This document shows, piece by piece, positions 9,220 to 17,971 of a stretch of DNA of 64,000 nt. The notes below the pieces were generated by a model that saw nothing but the letters and a program-made list of their open reading frames with translations, ran no database searches and was not told where the DNA came from. Location of the stretch: positions 124,001-188,000 of the forward strand of contig NZ_LOKW01000023.1 in NCBI RefSeq assembly GCF_002211305.1. The letters are read 5' to 3'. Position numbers and translations under genes: made by a program. Source of the stretch: Rhizobium sp. R634 (GTDB lineage Bacteria > Pseudomonadota > Alphaproteobacteria > Rhizobiales > Rhizobiaceae). Position 1 is the stretch's first letter; every line of letters starts with the position of its first letter.

Positions 9220-10308
9220 TCAGGCCTTGAAGTACTCGAGGAGCTTCTCATTCGGCATTTCTGTCGGAGCCCAGTAAGCGTCCGTGAGATCGGAGCGGTA
9301 AAACTGTGCAAGATTGTCGTCGACGATCGGCTTGGGCCGGTTGGTCCAGTTGCGCTGGATCGGCTTGCCTTCGAGAAGCGCGAAGGCCGCACGCAGGGCT
9401 GCCGTCGAAAGAGCCGGAGGGCAAATGGGCCCAATCGAAGAGAGCTTTTCGTCATTCCAACGACGCATCCAACCGTTGAGCGCTTCTCCCGTGATCGGTG
9501 GAATGGTGGAAGCCCCGGCTTCCTGCAGCGCGTCCAAGACCCCGAGCGACATGTTCGCGCCGTCAGTCCAGACCCCGGCGACATCTGGATCAGACAGATA
9601 GAGGCTTTCGGCTATCTTCTTTGAGTCCTCGTAGGACCAGCTGCCGTGCTGGGTTGAGGTGATTTGGAGACCGGACTTGCTGAAGACTTCCATCGCCCCG
9701 GCATAACGATCAGCATCGATCGGATGTCCGGCGACGCCACGCAGCACCCACACTTTTCCCTTGTTGCCCAGCTTATCGACCAGGAACTGCGCCATCACCC
9801 GGCCGAAGTAGAAGTCGTCGCCTTGGACCTGCACCGTGAATTCGTCGGTGTCGACGCGACCGAGATAGACGACCGTCGGAATGCCGGCAGCCTTCGCCTT
9901 CCTGATGCCTTCCACGGCCGAGCCTGTCGTAAGCGGCGCAATGATGATTGCATCTACCTTTTGTGCGATCAGATCCTCGATGTCGGCGACCTGTTTTGAG
10001 GCGTTGAGGTCGGCGCTTCGGAATTGATAGTCGCCGACACGAGCCTTGTTCCTGCTGATTTCGTATTCGGCCTCGAATGCGGTTTGATAGGTGTGCGTCG
10101 AACCGGCCAGGCCATAGTGGCTGTGACCAATCTTCCAGAGACCTGACTTGGCAAACTTACCAGCGTCGACGACGGGGTTTTCCCCTTCGGACGGCCAAGT
10201 GTCGGGTAGCAGGGTGATCGTATCCTCTGCCCGCAGGATGCCCGGTATTCCGAACGCGCCAGCTGCAATCAAGGCACTGCCCGTCTGTAGGAATGTACGT
10301 CTTTTCAT
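9220..10308 (-). CDS. Sugar ABC transporter solute-binding protein (transporter 1), Tat-type signal
   Basis: A periplasmic binding protein of the ribose-binding (Peripla_BP_4) type, 362 residues. The N-terminus KRRTFLQTGSALIAAG has a twin-arginine motif and a hydrophobic core ending near ILRAED, suggesting Tat export. The ligand domain follows with VGDYQFRSADLNASKQVADI and the hinge-type segment KVDAIIIAPLTTG. The start is the ATG behind GGAGGAGAATTTCG; the longer frame would run 61 codons into the promoter. It is the first gene of the leftward regulon A operon. Ligand is not predictable by reading. Confidence 0.88.
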   Translation of the reverse strand: MKRRTFLQTGSALIAAGAFGIPGILRAEDTITLLPDTWPSEGENPVVDAGKFAKSGLWKIGHSHYGLAGSTHTYQTAFEAEYEISRNKARVGDYQFRSADLNASKQVADIEDLIAQKVDAIIIAPLTTGSAVEGIRKAKAAGIPTVVYLGRVDTDEFTVQVQGDDFYFGRVMAQFLVDKLGNKGKVWVLRGVAGHPIDADRYAGAMEVFSKSGLQITSTQHGSWSYEDSKKIAESLYLSDPDVAGVWTDGANMSLGVLDALQEAGASTIPPITGEALNGWMRRWNDEKLSSIGPICPPALSTAALRAAFALLEGKPIQRNWTNRPKPIVDDNLAQFYRSDLTDAYWAPTEMPNEKLLEYFKA

Positions 10309-10428
10309 CGAAATTCTCCTCCTCTTGCCACCCAACGTGGCCATTTTGTCTGCGATCTGGAGCGCCGCTATCCTCCAGACATCGCCGAATTCTCCCCACA
10401 AACGGCAGATCGCATCATTATGAATAAG

Positions 10429-10441
10429 CAGACAATCTGTC
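10429..10441 (-). promoter_or_regulatory. GntR-A operator 1 overlapping the promoter of the leftward operon
   Basis: CAGACAATCTGTC, read on the transcribed strand within TTGACAGATTGTCTG. TTGACA is a good -35, and CATAAT follows after a 15-base spacer as a possible -10, so a bound regulator would block polymerase. It lies 120 bases upstream of the binding-protein start. Four further copies occur near other genes of this region. Confidence 0.75.
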
Positions 10442-10902
10442 AATAAACTATATTGAATTTCAGCTTTTCGACGTGTCTTCTGTGTTATCATACTGATTTA
10501 TTTATTCTTTTATTGGTGCTTGGTTCGATATAGCAATAAGACAAAGCAGCCACCCGTTACCTCACCCCACGAGCGCGCCAACAGGAAACAGAGGAGACCG
10601 CGCCTCGCCGGCGAGGTTCATAAAAAGGACGTTTGGAGCCATAATCGCTACCATCGCCCGGAAAACGAGACCGCGAGGCAGGAAATACGGGCACCACCGT
10701 CAGCCGGCGCGTTCGATGAACGCCACGTCAGTCAATCTGTCACGCGAATTCCAGTTTTAAGACAGCCAACAATTCGGACCAAGATCTAGATCGGCCGAAT
10801 GCCCTGAGGAAGCAATTGATATTACATTGATTTGGTTCTTTACATGTCCGTGTAACGCGCTGGGATGGCCTCAGCGAGCATCTTGGCTCACTGAAGATAA
10901 TT

Positions 10903-10915
10903 GACTGATTGTCTG
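10903..10915 (+). promoter_or_regulatory. GntR-A operator 2 overlapping the alcohol dehydrogenase promoter
   Basis: GACTGATTGTCTG forms the right part of TTGACTGATTGTCTG. TTGACT can serve as -35, with TACAAG 17 bases further as -10, about 38 bases before the ATG of the alcohol dehydrogenase. The architecture is the same as operators 1 and 4, one mismatch from the perfect palindrome. Confidence 0.72.
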
Positions 10916-10969
10916 CGAACGCCTACAAGTGTCACCTACCGGCCGAGCGCGCACTGAAGGAGTCATTTT

Positions 10970-12076
10970 ATGAAAGAAGCATACGCTGCAATTTCGCGCG
11001 AAAAGGCAAAGCCTCTTGTTCTGGAGTGCATCGGTATCGATCAACCTCGCCCCGACGAAATCCTCGTCCGTATCGTGGCGAGCGGTGTCTGCCACACCGA
11101 CATGGTTGTTCGCGACCAAGGATATGACGTACCGCAGCCCGTGGTTCTCGGCCATGAAGGCTCCGGCGTCGTGGAAGTGGTCGGGGCCGATGTAAAAGAG
11201 CTTTCGCCCGGCGACCACGTGGCTCTAAGCTACGCATATTGCGGGAAATGCGAGAAGTGCCGGGGAGGCACGCCTTATTATTGTGAAGACTTTTTCGGCA
11301 GAAATTTCCGTGGCACCCGGCCGGATGGCAGTTGCCCGCTACATGATTCACACGGTACCCAGATCAGCGGGTGCTTCTTCGAGCAGTCTTCTTTCGCCAC
11401 CTATGCCATCGCCAGCGAGCGCAACGCGGTCAAGGTTTCCAAAGATGTTCCTCTCGAACTCATGGGACCGCTGGGCTGCGGGCTGCAAACTGGCGCCGGA
11501 GCGGTTCTCAACTGCCTCAAGCCCCAACCGGGATCTTCCATTGCAGTGTTCGGCGCGGGTGCGGTCGGCATGGCAGCCGTCATGGCGGCGAAGATCGCCG
11601 GATGCTCGACCATTATCGTGATCGACCTTAACGATGAACGTCTCTCACTGGCGATTGAACTGGGTGCAACCCACATCATAAACGCCCGCAATAGGGATAG
11701 CGTCAAGGCGATCAGGGAAATCATTCCCGAAGGCGCAGACTTCAGTCTCGAATGCACGAGCTCGCCGAAGGTGTTTCGCCAGGCGGTCGATTGCCTCGGC
11801 ACCCCAGGAACCTGTGGACTGGTCGGATCGTCCGCGCTCGGAACGGAAGGGATCGTCGATATCGGCAACTTTCTGTTCGGCCGTACGCTCGTCGGTGTGG
11901 TCGAAGGCCAGAGCATTCCCTCCAAATTCATACCCGAGCTCATCGAATACTGGCAGCAGGGACGGTTCCCGTTCGACAAGCTCGTCCAGTTCTACGATCT
12001 AAACCAGATCAACGAGGCAATGGCCGATTCCGAGAGCGGCAAGGTCATCAAGCCAATCCTGCGCATGAAGCACTAA
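10970..12076 (+). CDS. Zinc-dependent alcohol dehydrogenase, aryl-alcohol type (second copy)
   Basis: A 368-residue medium-chain dehydrogenase paralogous to the one in the leftward operon. Cys41, His62 and Glu63 are catalytic zinc ligands, and cysteines 91, 94, 97 and 105 bind the structural zinc with exactly the same spacing as the paralogue. The cofactor motif is GAGAVGMAAVMAAK, followed by IIVIDLNDER (acidic, NAD-type). The ribosome binding site AAGGAG precedes the ATG. It is a single-gene rightward unit driven by its own GntR-A controlled promoter, convergent with the semialdehyde dehydrogenase at the end of the next operon. It probably oxidises a primary alcohol; the substrate is inferred only from family. 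Confidence 0.88.
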   Translation: MKEAYAAISREKAKPLVLECIGIDQPRPDEILVRIVASGVCHTDMVVRDQGYDVPQPVVLGHEGSGVVEVVGADVKELSPGDHVALSYAYCGKCEKCRGGTPYYCEDFFGRNFRGTRPDGSCPLHDSHGTQISGCFFEQSSFATYAIASERNAVKVSKDVPLELMGPLGCGLQTGAGAVLNCLKPQPGSSIAVFGAGAVGMAAVMAAKIAGCSTIIVIDLNDERLSLAIELGATHIINARNRDSVKAIREIIPEGADFSLECTSSPKVFRQAVDCLGTPGTCGLVGSSALGTEGIVDIGNFLFGRTLVGVVEGQSIPSKFIPELIEYWQQGRFPFDKLVQFYDLNQINEAMADSESGKVIKPILRMKH

Positions 12077-12815
12077 GCTCTCGTCACAAACATTGTCCAG
12101 AAGTCAGCCTCCCAAGGCAACGTCCGGCGGGGCCGTGGTCGTCACGGTCTCGCCCGGACACTCTGGAACGCAGGTGTGAGGCGCAACCCCGTTTCATCAT
12201 TGCAACGCGACCAGGTCGCGGTAACGGTAGTGGGCTCTTCCAGGTCAAAATATTAGTCTGCGACGGCGCAATTTCTCGGCGATCCGTGCCCCCCTCATCA
12301 AGGCCTTGCGGCAGTTGACGACCGCACGTCATTCAACTGATGCTGCCCTTGGGCCATAAGAGCACTCGGGCCGGCAGGCCGAGCGTCCCCCGACACGTGC
12401 GCCTTGCGTCGACGTGCCACCAGCAAAATGCCAGACAATCGGCGATGATTTTGCCAGCGAGTGGCCGGTGGCGCGCTTTCTCCGTCCCGTCGAAAAATAC
12501 CAACGAAACTTTCGAGATGGGTCATCAGGCGTTGGGCCAACGGAAGCCTTAAGCAGACAGACCCACGACAAAGCCGAGTCTCGCCCCTGCCTCTCTCCGC
12601 ACGTTCCGACGTTCCATTGCCGTTCTGCCCTCGACGTTCGCCTGGGCAGCGTGATCGGCCGGGTCCTGCTCGCGGTCGGCCGCCTCGTTTTGAAGGCTGT
12701 CGGCGCGGTCTTGACCAAGACTCTCCCCGCCTTCTGCAGAATGTGTCATCGGGCTTCCGTGACGAGCTCAAACCTTGCTGGTGGCGAGCCTTAAGACCCA
12801 CCACCAGCCGTTGGA
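12077..12815. other. Convergent intergenic region without recognisable gene
   Basis: About 740 bases lie between two convergent stop codons. Frames of 60-170 codons overlap on both strands, but the translations are Arg/Ser/Pro-rich, have no credible ribosome binding sites and resemble no family I know. A partial operator-like string (CCAGACAATC) near 12431 lacks the second half-site and is probably chance. The region may be decayed sequence. Confidence 0.5.
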
Positions 12816-14303
12816 CTATGACTGTATGCCGCCCATGCAGACGTATTTCATGGAAAGGAAGTCATCCATGCCGTATTTCGAGCCCTCGCGGCCGAACCCC
12901 GACTGCTTGACGCCGCCGAACGGTGCAACCTCCGTGGAGATCAGGCCCGTGTTGACGCCGACCATCCCGTACTCCAGGGCCTCCGTAACCTTCCAGACGT
13001 TTCGAAGGTCGTTGGCGTAGAAGTAGGCGGCCAGACCGAACTCTGTGTCGTTGGCCAGTTCAATGACCTCTTCCGTCGTTTTGAACCTGAAGACAGGAGC
13101 GAGCGGCGCAAAGGTCTCCTCTCGTGCGACCTTCATTTCCTTCGTGGCTTCCGAGAGAAGCGTCGGCTGGACGAAGGTGCCACCACGCTCGTCCCTTGCG
13201 CCGCCCACAACGATCTTCGCACCCTTACCGACCGCGTCATCGATGTGACTATAGAGCTTCGCCACCGCATCCTCGTTGATCAGCGGACCGATGGTGGCTC
13301 CATCCTCGAACCCGTCAAGGACCTTGAGCGCGGAAACCCGCGCCGCGAGTTTCTCTATGAAGCGGTCGTAGACCCCGCTCTGGACGTAGAGACGGTTGGC
13401 GCAAACGCAGGTCTGGCCGGCATTGCGGAACTTGGACAGCATCGCTCCTTCCACGGCCTCGTCGAGGTCGGCATCGTCGAAGACGATGAAGGGAGCGTTG
13501 CCGCCGAGTTCGAGGCTGAGCTTCATGATCTTTTGTGCGCCCTGCGCCATCAGGATTCGGCCGACCTCGGTAGACCCTGTGAAGGTCAGCTTCTTGACAA
13601 CGGGGTTCGAGCAGACTTCTTCACCGAACATCCGGGCGTTGTCTGTCGGCAGGACGCTGAACAGGCCGCCAGGTATTCCCGCGCGCTCAGCGAGTATGGC
13701 AAGAGCAAGGGCCGACAATGGGGTTTCGGCGGCCGGCTTGAAGATGATGGCGCAGCCGGATGCCAGCGCCGGGGCGATCTTGCGGCAGACCATGGCGGAA
13801 GGAAAGTTCCAGGGCGCGATGGCCGCCACCACGCCGACGGGCTGTTTGATGACTATCAGGCGCTTGTCGGCCTGATGCCCCGGAATGGTGTCGCCGTAAA
13901 CGCGCTTGGCTTCTTCCCCGAACCATTCAATGTAGGAAGCGCCGTAGGCGACCTCTCCGCGTGCCTCGGCCAGAGGCTTGCCCATCTCGGACGTCAGGAT
14001 GATCGCGAGGTCCTCGGTGTTGGCCGTGACGAGGTCGAAGAACTTCCGCATGACGCCGGCACGTTCCTTGCCCGATCGTGCGGCCCACTTTTTCTGGGCG
14101 AGTTTGGCGACGTCGATGGCTTCGCGGACGTCCTGGAGTCCTGCGCTCGGGAGGCTCGCAATCACGTCCCCGGTCGAGGGATTGTGGACCTGGATCGTCT
14201 TGCCGCTCGCGCCCTCTTTTCGCCACTCGCCTCCTACCAGCATTTCCTCGCGTACCAGGGAGGGGTCTTTCAGGCGATCCAGTAGAGCGGTGGAGATAGC
14301 CAT
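12816..14303 (-). CDS. gabD: NAD(P)-dependent succinate-semialdehyde dehydrogenase family protein
   Basis: An aldehyde dehydrogenase of 495 residues most like GabD, which oxidises succinate semialdehyde to succinate. Visible elements: APWNFPSAMVCRK (cofactor-binding loop), FTGSTEVGR, catalytic Glu in LELGGNAPFI, catalytic Cys in NAGQTCVCANR, and the C-terminal PFGGVKQSGFGREG. I used the ATG behind AAAGGAATACC; the longer frame adds nine residues with no start signal. It is the last gene of the second transporter operon, 23 bases past a permease. In this context it may oxidise another semialdehyde made by the operon's enzymes, so the substrate is less certain than the family. Confidence 0.85.
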   Translation of the reverse strand: MAISTALLDRLKDPSLVREEMLVGGEWRKEGASGKTIQVHNPSTGDVIASLPSAGLQDVREAIDVAKLAQKKWAARSGKERAGVMRKFFDLVTANTEDLAIILTSEMGKPLAEARGEVAYGASYIEWFGEEAKRVYGDTIPGHQADKRLIVIKQPVGVVAAIAPWNFPSAMVCRKIAPALASGCAIIFKPAAETPLSALALAILAERAGIPGGLFSVLPTDNARMFGEEVCSNPVVKKLTFTGSTEVGRILMAQGAQKIMKLSLELGGNAPFIVFDDADLDEAVEGAMLSKFRNAGQTCVCANRLYVQSGVYDRFIEKLAARVSALKVLDGFEDGATIGPLINEDAVAKLYSHIDDAVGKGAKIVVGGARDERGGTFVQPTLLSEATKEMKVAREETFAPLAPVFRFKTTEEVIELANDTEFGLAAYFYANDLRNVWKVTEALEYGMVGVNTGLISTEVAPFGGVKQSGFGREGSKYGMDDFLSMKYVCMGGIQS

Positions 14304-14326
14304 TGGTATTCCTTTCGATGCAACGT

Positions 14327-15346
14327 TCAAATCTGATTACGGATGTGTGGTGAGCGGGCGTAGATCGCGACCATGGGGACGATCAGCAACCCTACGACGG
14401 CCTGTTGTGCCGGGAAACTGAGCCCCAGGCCGACGAGAAGCGAGGTCAGGACAGTAAGGACGAGGACGCCGAGGACCGTCGCTCCATACCCGCCGGCACC
14501 GCCTAGAAGAGACGTTCCGCCGATAACGACCGCCGCCACGGTGGTGAACAGATAGGGATCACCGACCCCGACAAAACCGCCGCCGGAGAAACCGAGGAGC
14601 AGCATTCCGGTGAGTGCCGACATCGCCCCGCTGACGCTGTGGATCACTGTCCAGATCTTGAATTCCGAGATTCCGAGGCGGGCGGCGGCCGTGCGGCTCC
14701 CGCCAACAGCATAGAGGCTCCGGCCAAACCAGGTGTTGTGCATTATCCAGCCCAGAGCGACGGCGATGAAAGCCCATATGACGATAACCGGTGGAAATGG
14801 CAGACCGAAGAACCTGCCATTGAACGCCGAAAGGTTGCGAAGCCATCCGGGGACGGGCGCAAAGACGGTACCGCCGAACTGCGATCCGAGCGAGGTGTAG
14901 ATCTGGACCGCCCCGACGGCGGCAAAACCAAGACCGAGCGACATGATCAGCGCCTGACCCTGCAGCCGGAAGCTGAGGGCGCCGTTGCAAGCCCCGACCA
15001 AAATGCCAAGGAGAAGCACGACGATCATGGCGACGGGGGCGGGAAGACCCGCCACCATGAGGCTTGGAAGCAGGATATTGGCGCCACCGATGATGTATGG
15101 GATGGAAAGATCCAGCGCTCCAACGAGCGCGCAGAGCGTCTGCCCAACAGACGCCAGCCCAAGGAAGGCGGCGAGAAGGAGGATCGATCGCGCGTTCTGC
15201 GGCGACACGAAGCCCGGCACGAGCAGGGCTCCAAGAATGAGCAGACACGCAAGGAGACAGAAGCCGATCGAAATACTCTTGTGCTTGCGCAAAGGGCTGG
15301 CGCCACGGGTCGCGCCGATTTCTGTGTTCAAGACAGTGGAGATCAT
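14327..15346 (-). CDS. CUT2 sugar ABC transporter permease (transporter 2, second permease)
   Basis: A 339-residue RbsC-family permease with a basic N-terminal tail, a first membrane segment at about residues 30-52 (GFCLLACLLILGALLV), the motif GALDLSIPYIIGG and the C-terminal VVIGGTSLLGGAGG signature. Two starts are possible: a GTG overlapping the upstream stop, and an ATG 15 bases further, which has GGAG at a proper distance and is used here. It forms the second half of the channel with the gene before it. Confidence 0.86.
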   Translation of the reverse strand: MISTVLNTEIGATRGASPLRKHKSISIGFCLLACLLILGALLVPGFVSPQNARSILLLAAFLGLASVGQTLCALVGALDLSIPYIIGGANILLPSLMVAGLPAPVAMIVVLLLGILVGACNGALSFRLQGQALIMSLGLGFAAVGAVQIYTSLGSQFGGTVFAPVPGWLRNLSAFNGRFFGLPFPPVIVIWAFIAVALGWIMHNTWFGRSLYAVGGSRTAAARLGISEFKIWTVIHSVSGAMSALTGMLLLGFSGGGFVGVGDPYLFTTVAAVVIGGTSLLGGAGGYGATVLGVLVLTVLTSLLVGLGLSFPAQQAVVGLLIVPMVAIYARSPHIRNQI

Positions 15347-15357
15347 TTCCTTACTCC

Positions 15358-16332
15358 TCACGCGACAGTGCGGCGGCTGATGACGAAGACGTTCACGAGA
15401 AGTGACCCAACGAGGATCAGGCCAAAGGCCAGTTGCGTGACGAAGCCGGAAACCGTCCCGAAGTTGAAAGTGGACAGAAGATACGAGATGAGGAACATGT
15501 TGATCGCGCCGAGCGTCGAGCCGAGCGCACCGCCGCGGCCCCCGGAGAGACTAGCTCCGCCAAGGACCAGCGCCGTCACCGCTTGCAGCGTGTAGGTGCT
15601 GCCCTGGGTCGGGTCGCCGGATGAGATCAGCGCGGTGTAGCTCAATGCGGCGAGCCCAGCAAAAACGCCGCCGACCGTATGGGCGATGATGCGCACTACG
15701 TCGACCTGCACACCGCTGGTATAGGCCATCCGCTCGTCAGCGCCTGTCATCCGCAGGTTGCGGTAAAACATCGTGCCCCTCAGGACGCCCCAGATTGCGA
15801 AAGCGCCGAGCAGAAGCAACAGGACAGGCGAAAATATGCTCGTTCCCGCGCCCCAGCTTAGCATCCAGTCTGGAGCGACACCGCCGGGACGCGACATGAC
15901 CATCAGGTTGACGCCCGACAGAACGAGGAAACCGGAGAGCGTGACGATGATGGGCGCGACGCGCACATAGATGATCACAAGTGCTTGCACCAGCTGGAAC
16001 GCTGCTCCCAATCCCACCGCCCAGGCAATGATGGCCAACGGGTGCGTGATGCCGTTGCCGACGAGCCACGTAATGAGCGTGACGTTGACGAAGCCCATGA
16101 GCGGGCCCACGGAAAGGTCCACCGCTCCGCGGCCCGCCATGACGATCGGTGTTATCGCGAGCGTGGTCAGGATCAGCGGCGTTGCAACCAGAATGGCTCC
16201 GGCCAGACCATTGTTCGTGAACAGACCCTGGCCCCGGAAGGCGACAGCGCAAAGGAGGACGAGGAAAAGCCCGGCCGGAACGAACAACGAGCGGTCCTGC
16301 GTGACTTGACGGAAAGCGGTTACGGACATCAT
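15358..16332 (-). CDS. CUT2 sugar ABC transporter permease (transporter 2, first permease)
   Basis: A 324-residue RbsC-family permease with the motif GAVDLSVGPLMG and the C-terminal LVLGGASLSGGRGG signature, and about eight membrane segments. The ATG overlaps the TGA of the ATPase gene, pointing to coupled translation. It belongs with the following permease, the preceding ATPase and the binding protein further upstream. Confidence 0.87.
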   Translation of the reverse strand: MMSVTAFRQVTQDRSLFVPAGLFLVLLCAVAFRGQGLFTNNGLAGAILVATPLILTTLAITPIVMAGRGAVDLSVGPLMGFVNVTLITWLVGNGITHPLAIIAWAVGLGAAFQLVQALVIIYVRVAPIIVTLSGFLVLSGVNLMVMSRPGGVAPDWMLSWGAGTSIFSPVLLLLLGAFAIWGVLRGTMFYRNLRMTGADERMAYTSGVQVDVVRIIAHTVGGVFAGLAALSYTALISSGDPTQGSTYTLQAVTALVLGGASLSGGRGGALGSTLGAINMFLISYLLSTFNFGTVSGFVTQLAFGLILVGSLLVNVFVISRRTVA

Positions 16333-17882
16333 GCGGTCCTTTCCAGATCGAAATCAACGGAAGCGTCCCGGGCTTTCCCGAACATAGCGGCGAGGATTGG
16401 TGCCTCGGCGATTTCCTCGCCGGTCAGGGATCGAAACAACGTTCCCCCGAAGAACACGTCGACGCGATCGGCAAACCCGATGAACTCCTCGATCTCACTC
16501 GAGACGTAGATGACACTGCCGCCTTTTTCAGCGAACAGACGTAACTCCCGGTAGAGGTCACGCTTAGTGCCGAGATCGACACCGCGCGCGGGGTCATTCA
16601 GGAGGATGACTTGGGGATCGTTTGCGAAGGCGCGCCCGATAAGCACCTTCTGCTGGTTGCCGCCCGACAGTGAGGTGATCCTGTTCGACGGGCTGCCGAT
16701 CTTGATGCGCAGACGATCCACTTCGCGCTTAAACATGGATTTCAGCGTGGGCTTGCGGATCACGCCCAGGGGTCCGAGCGTCTTCCTGTAGACACCGATG
16801 GCGAGGTTTTCGAAGATGCTTTGTTGCGGGAAGATACCCTCGCGCTTGCGATCCCCGGAGACGTAGGAAACACCGAGCTTCGCCGCATCGTCGAGCGATT
16901 GCAGCGCGATCATCTTGTCCGTATCAACCGAGCGGACCTTCACCTCGCCACCGAACGGCTGGATGATGCCGGCCAAGACGCGGATAAAAGCGTCCTGCCC
17001 CTGCCCATCAAGCCCGGCTACGCCGACGATGCTCCCCTTGGGAAGGTCGAAATCGAATAGGCGCGCCGACCTGTGCGCGGCGAGACCCGTCGCGGTTAGT
17101 ATGAGAGGGGCCGATAGCGCCTTCTTTCGGGAGGCGTATTCTGTCGCATCGCTGGCGCGCCGATCTGCCGGCGTCATCATGGACAGCAGGTTTTCCTCGG
17201 TAATCTCATCCTTTCCGAGCGTACCGACAGTTATCCCATCACGCAGGATCGTCGCACGGTCGGCGATACGCACGAGTTCCGCGATCCGGTGGGTTACGAT
17301 GAGGATCGTCGCGCCCTCGGCACGAAGGCGGTCGATTTCCGCGTGGAGCCGGAGGGTCGAGTCGAGGTCGAGCGCGGCCGAAGATTCGTCGAGGATCAGC
17401 ACCTGCGGCCTGCGAAGAATAGCCCGTGCGATGACGATCCACTGTTTGATGCTGAGCGGCAGGCTGCCTGCCAGTTGATCGAGGTCTACGGATTTTCCAA
17501 CGAGCCGCGCCAGGATTTCAGCTGCTTCGCTCCGCCGATCGCCGGTCGACTGCGAACGAAAAACACCGTCGCGACCGACATAGAGGTTCTCGAATACGCT
17601 AGCCTCGTCAGCAACCAGGACTTCTTGGAAGATGGTGGTCAGGCCGACCCGCTTGGCGTCGACGGGCGAGGCAACCTTTTCACCCAGGATCGTGACCTTG
17701 CCTGCGTCCGGGTGCAAAACGCCCGACATGATCTTGGCCATCGTGCTCTTGCCGCTGCCGTTTTCGCCAACGATGGCGTGCACCTCCCCGGCCCGGGCCT
17801 CGAAGTCGCACTTCTTGAGTGCCTTCGTCTCCCCGAACGCCTTGGCGACATCTACCATTCTGACTGTTATCTCGCTGCCCAT
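16329..17882 (-). CDS. CUT2 sugar ABC transporter ATPase (transporter 2)
   Basis: A duplicated RbsA-type ATPase of 517 residues. Half one: GENGSGKST, LPLSIKQWIVIARA and LILDESSAALD (Ser-Ser in place of the usual Pro-Thr). Half two: GLDGQGQDAF in place of Walker A, LSGGNQQKVLIGRA, and LLNDPARGVDLG, where the Walker B Asp-Glu pair reads Asn-Asp, so this site is probably not hydrolytic. The start is the ATG behind GGGAGGTCTGCG. It overlaps the permease start by 4 bases. Confidence 0.88.
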   Translation of the reverse strand: MGSEITVRMVDVAKAFGETKALKKCDFEARAGEVHAIVGENGSGKSTMAKIMSGVLHPDAGKVTILGEKVASPVDAKRVGLTTIFQEVLVADEASVFENLYVGRDGVFRSQSTGDRRSEAAEILARLVGKSVDLDQLAGSLPLSIKQWIVIARAILRRPQVLILDESSAALDLDSTLRLHAEIDRLRAEGATILIVTHRIAELVRIADRATILRDGITVGTLGKDEITEENLLSMMTPADRRASDATEYASRKKALSAPLILTATGLAAHRSARLFDFDLPKGSIVGVAGLDGQGQDAFIRVLAGIIQPFGGEVKVRSVDTDKMIALQSLDDAAKLGVSYVSGDRKREGIFPQQSIFENLAIGVYRKTLGPLGVIRKPTLKSMFKREVDRLRIKIGSPSNRITSLSGGNQQKVLIGRAFANDPQVILLNDPARGVDLGTKRDLYRELRLFAEKGGSVIYVSSEIEEFIGFADRVDVFFGGTLFRSLTGEEIAEAPILAAMFGKARDASVDFDLERTA

Positions 17883-17938
17883 CGCAGACCTCCCACCCGC
17901 AACGTCCGCCAAGGCGGCTTTTACGATCTTTCAACGGT

Positions 17939-17963
17939 CGCCCGGCAGTTATGCCACCGGGCG
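17939..17963 (-). promoter_or_regulatory. Intercistronic hairpin after solute-binding protein gene 2
   Basis: CGCCCGG pairs with CCGGGCG across an 11-base loop that can itself pair GGC with GCC. It begins within 10 bases of the binding-protein stop. A second small stem, CCGCC/GGCGG, follows near 17906-17917 before the ATPase start. Neither has a U-tract on the transcribed strand. Confidence 0.55.
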
Positions 17964-17971
17964 GATCCGGC

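Larger units (their letters stand above)
10309..10969. other. Divergent regulatory region between transporter operon and alcohol dehydrogenase
   Basis: This 660-base stretch separates two divergent transcription units. It is visibly more AT-rich near 10420-10520 and holds one GntR-A operator at each end (10429-10441 and 10903-10915). No convincing coding frame is present; short frames inside have no start signals or domain resemblance. Its length leaves room for additional factor binding that I cannot identify. Confidence 0.7.

Noticed and set aside
12421..12440. Additional GntR-A operator near CCAGACAATC
   Set aside because: Only one half-site is present, and it lies between convergent stops where no promoter is expected.
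12077..12815. A gene in the convergent gap (frames up to 168 codons)
   Set aside because: No ribosome site, domain or plausible composition; overlapping frames on both strands suggest chance openness of GC-rich DNA.
13245..14285. 346-codon rightward frame opposite the semialdehyde dehydrogenase
   Set aside because: It mirrors the third-position pattern of the real gene; the translation has no known domain while the opposite strand has all aldehyde dehydrogenase motifs.
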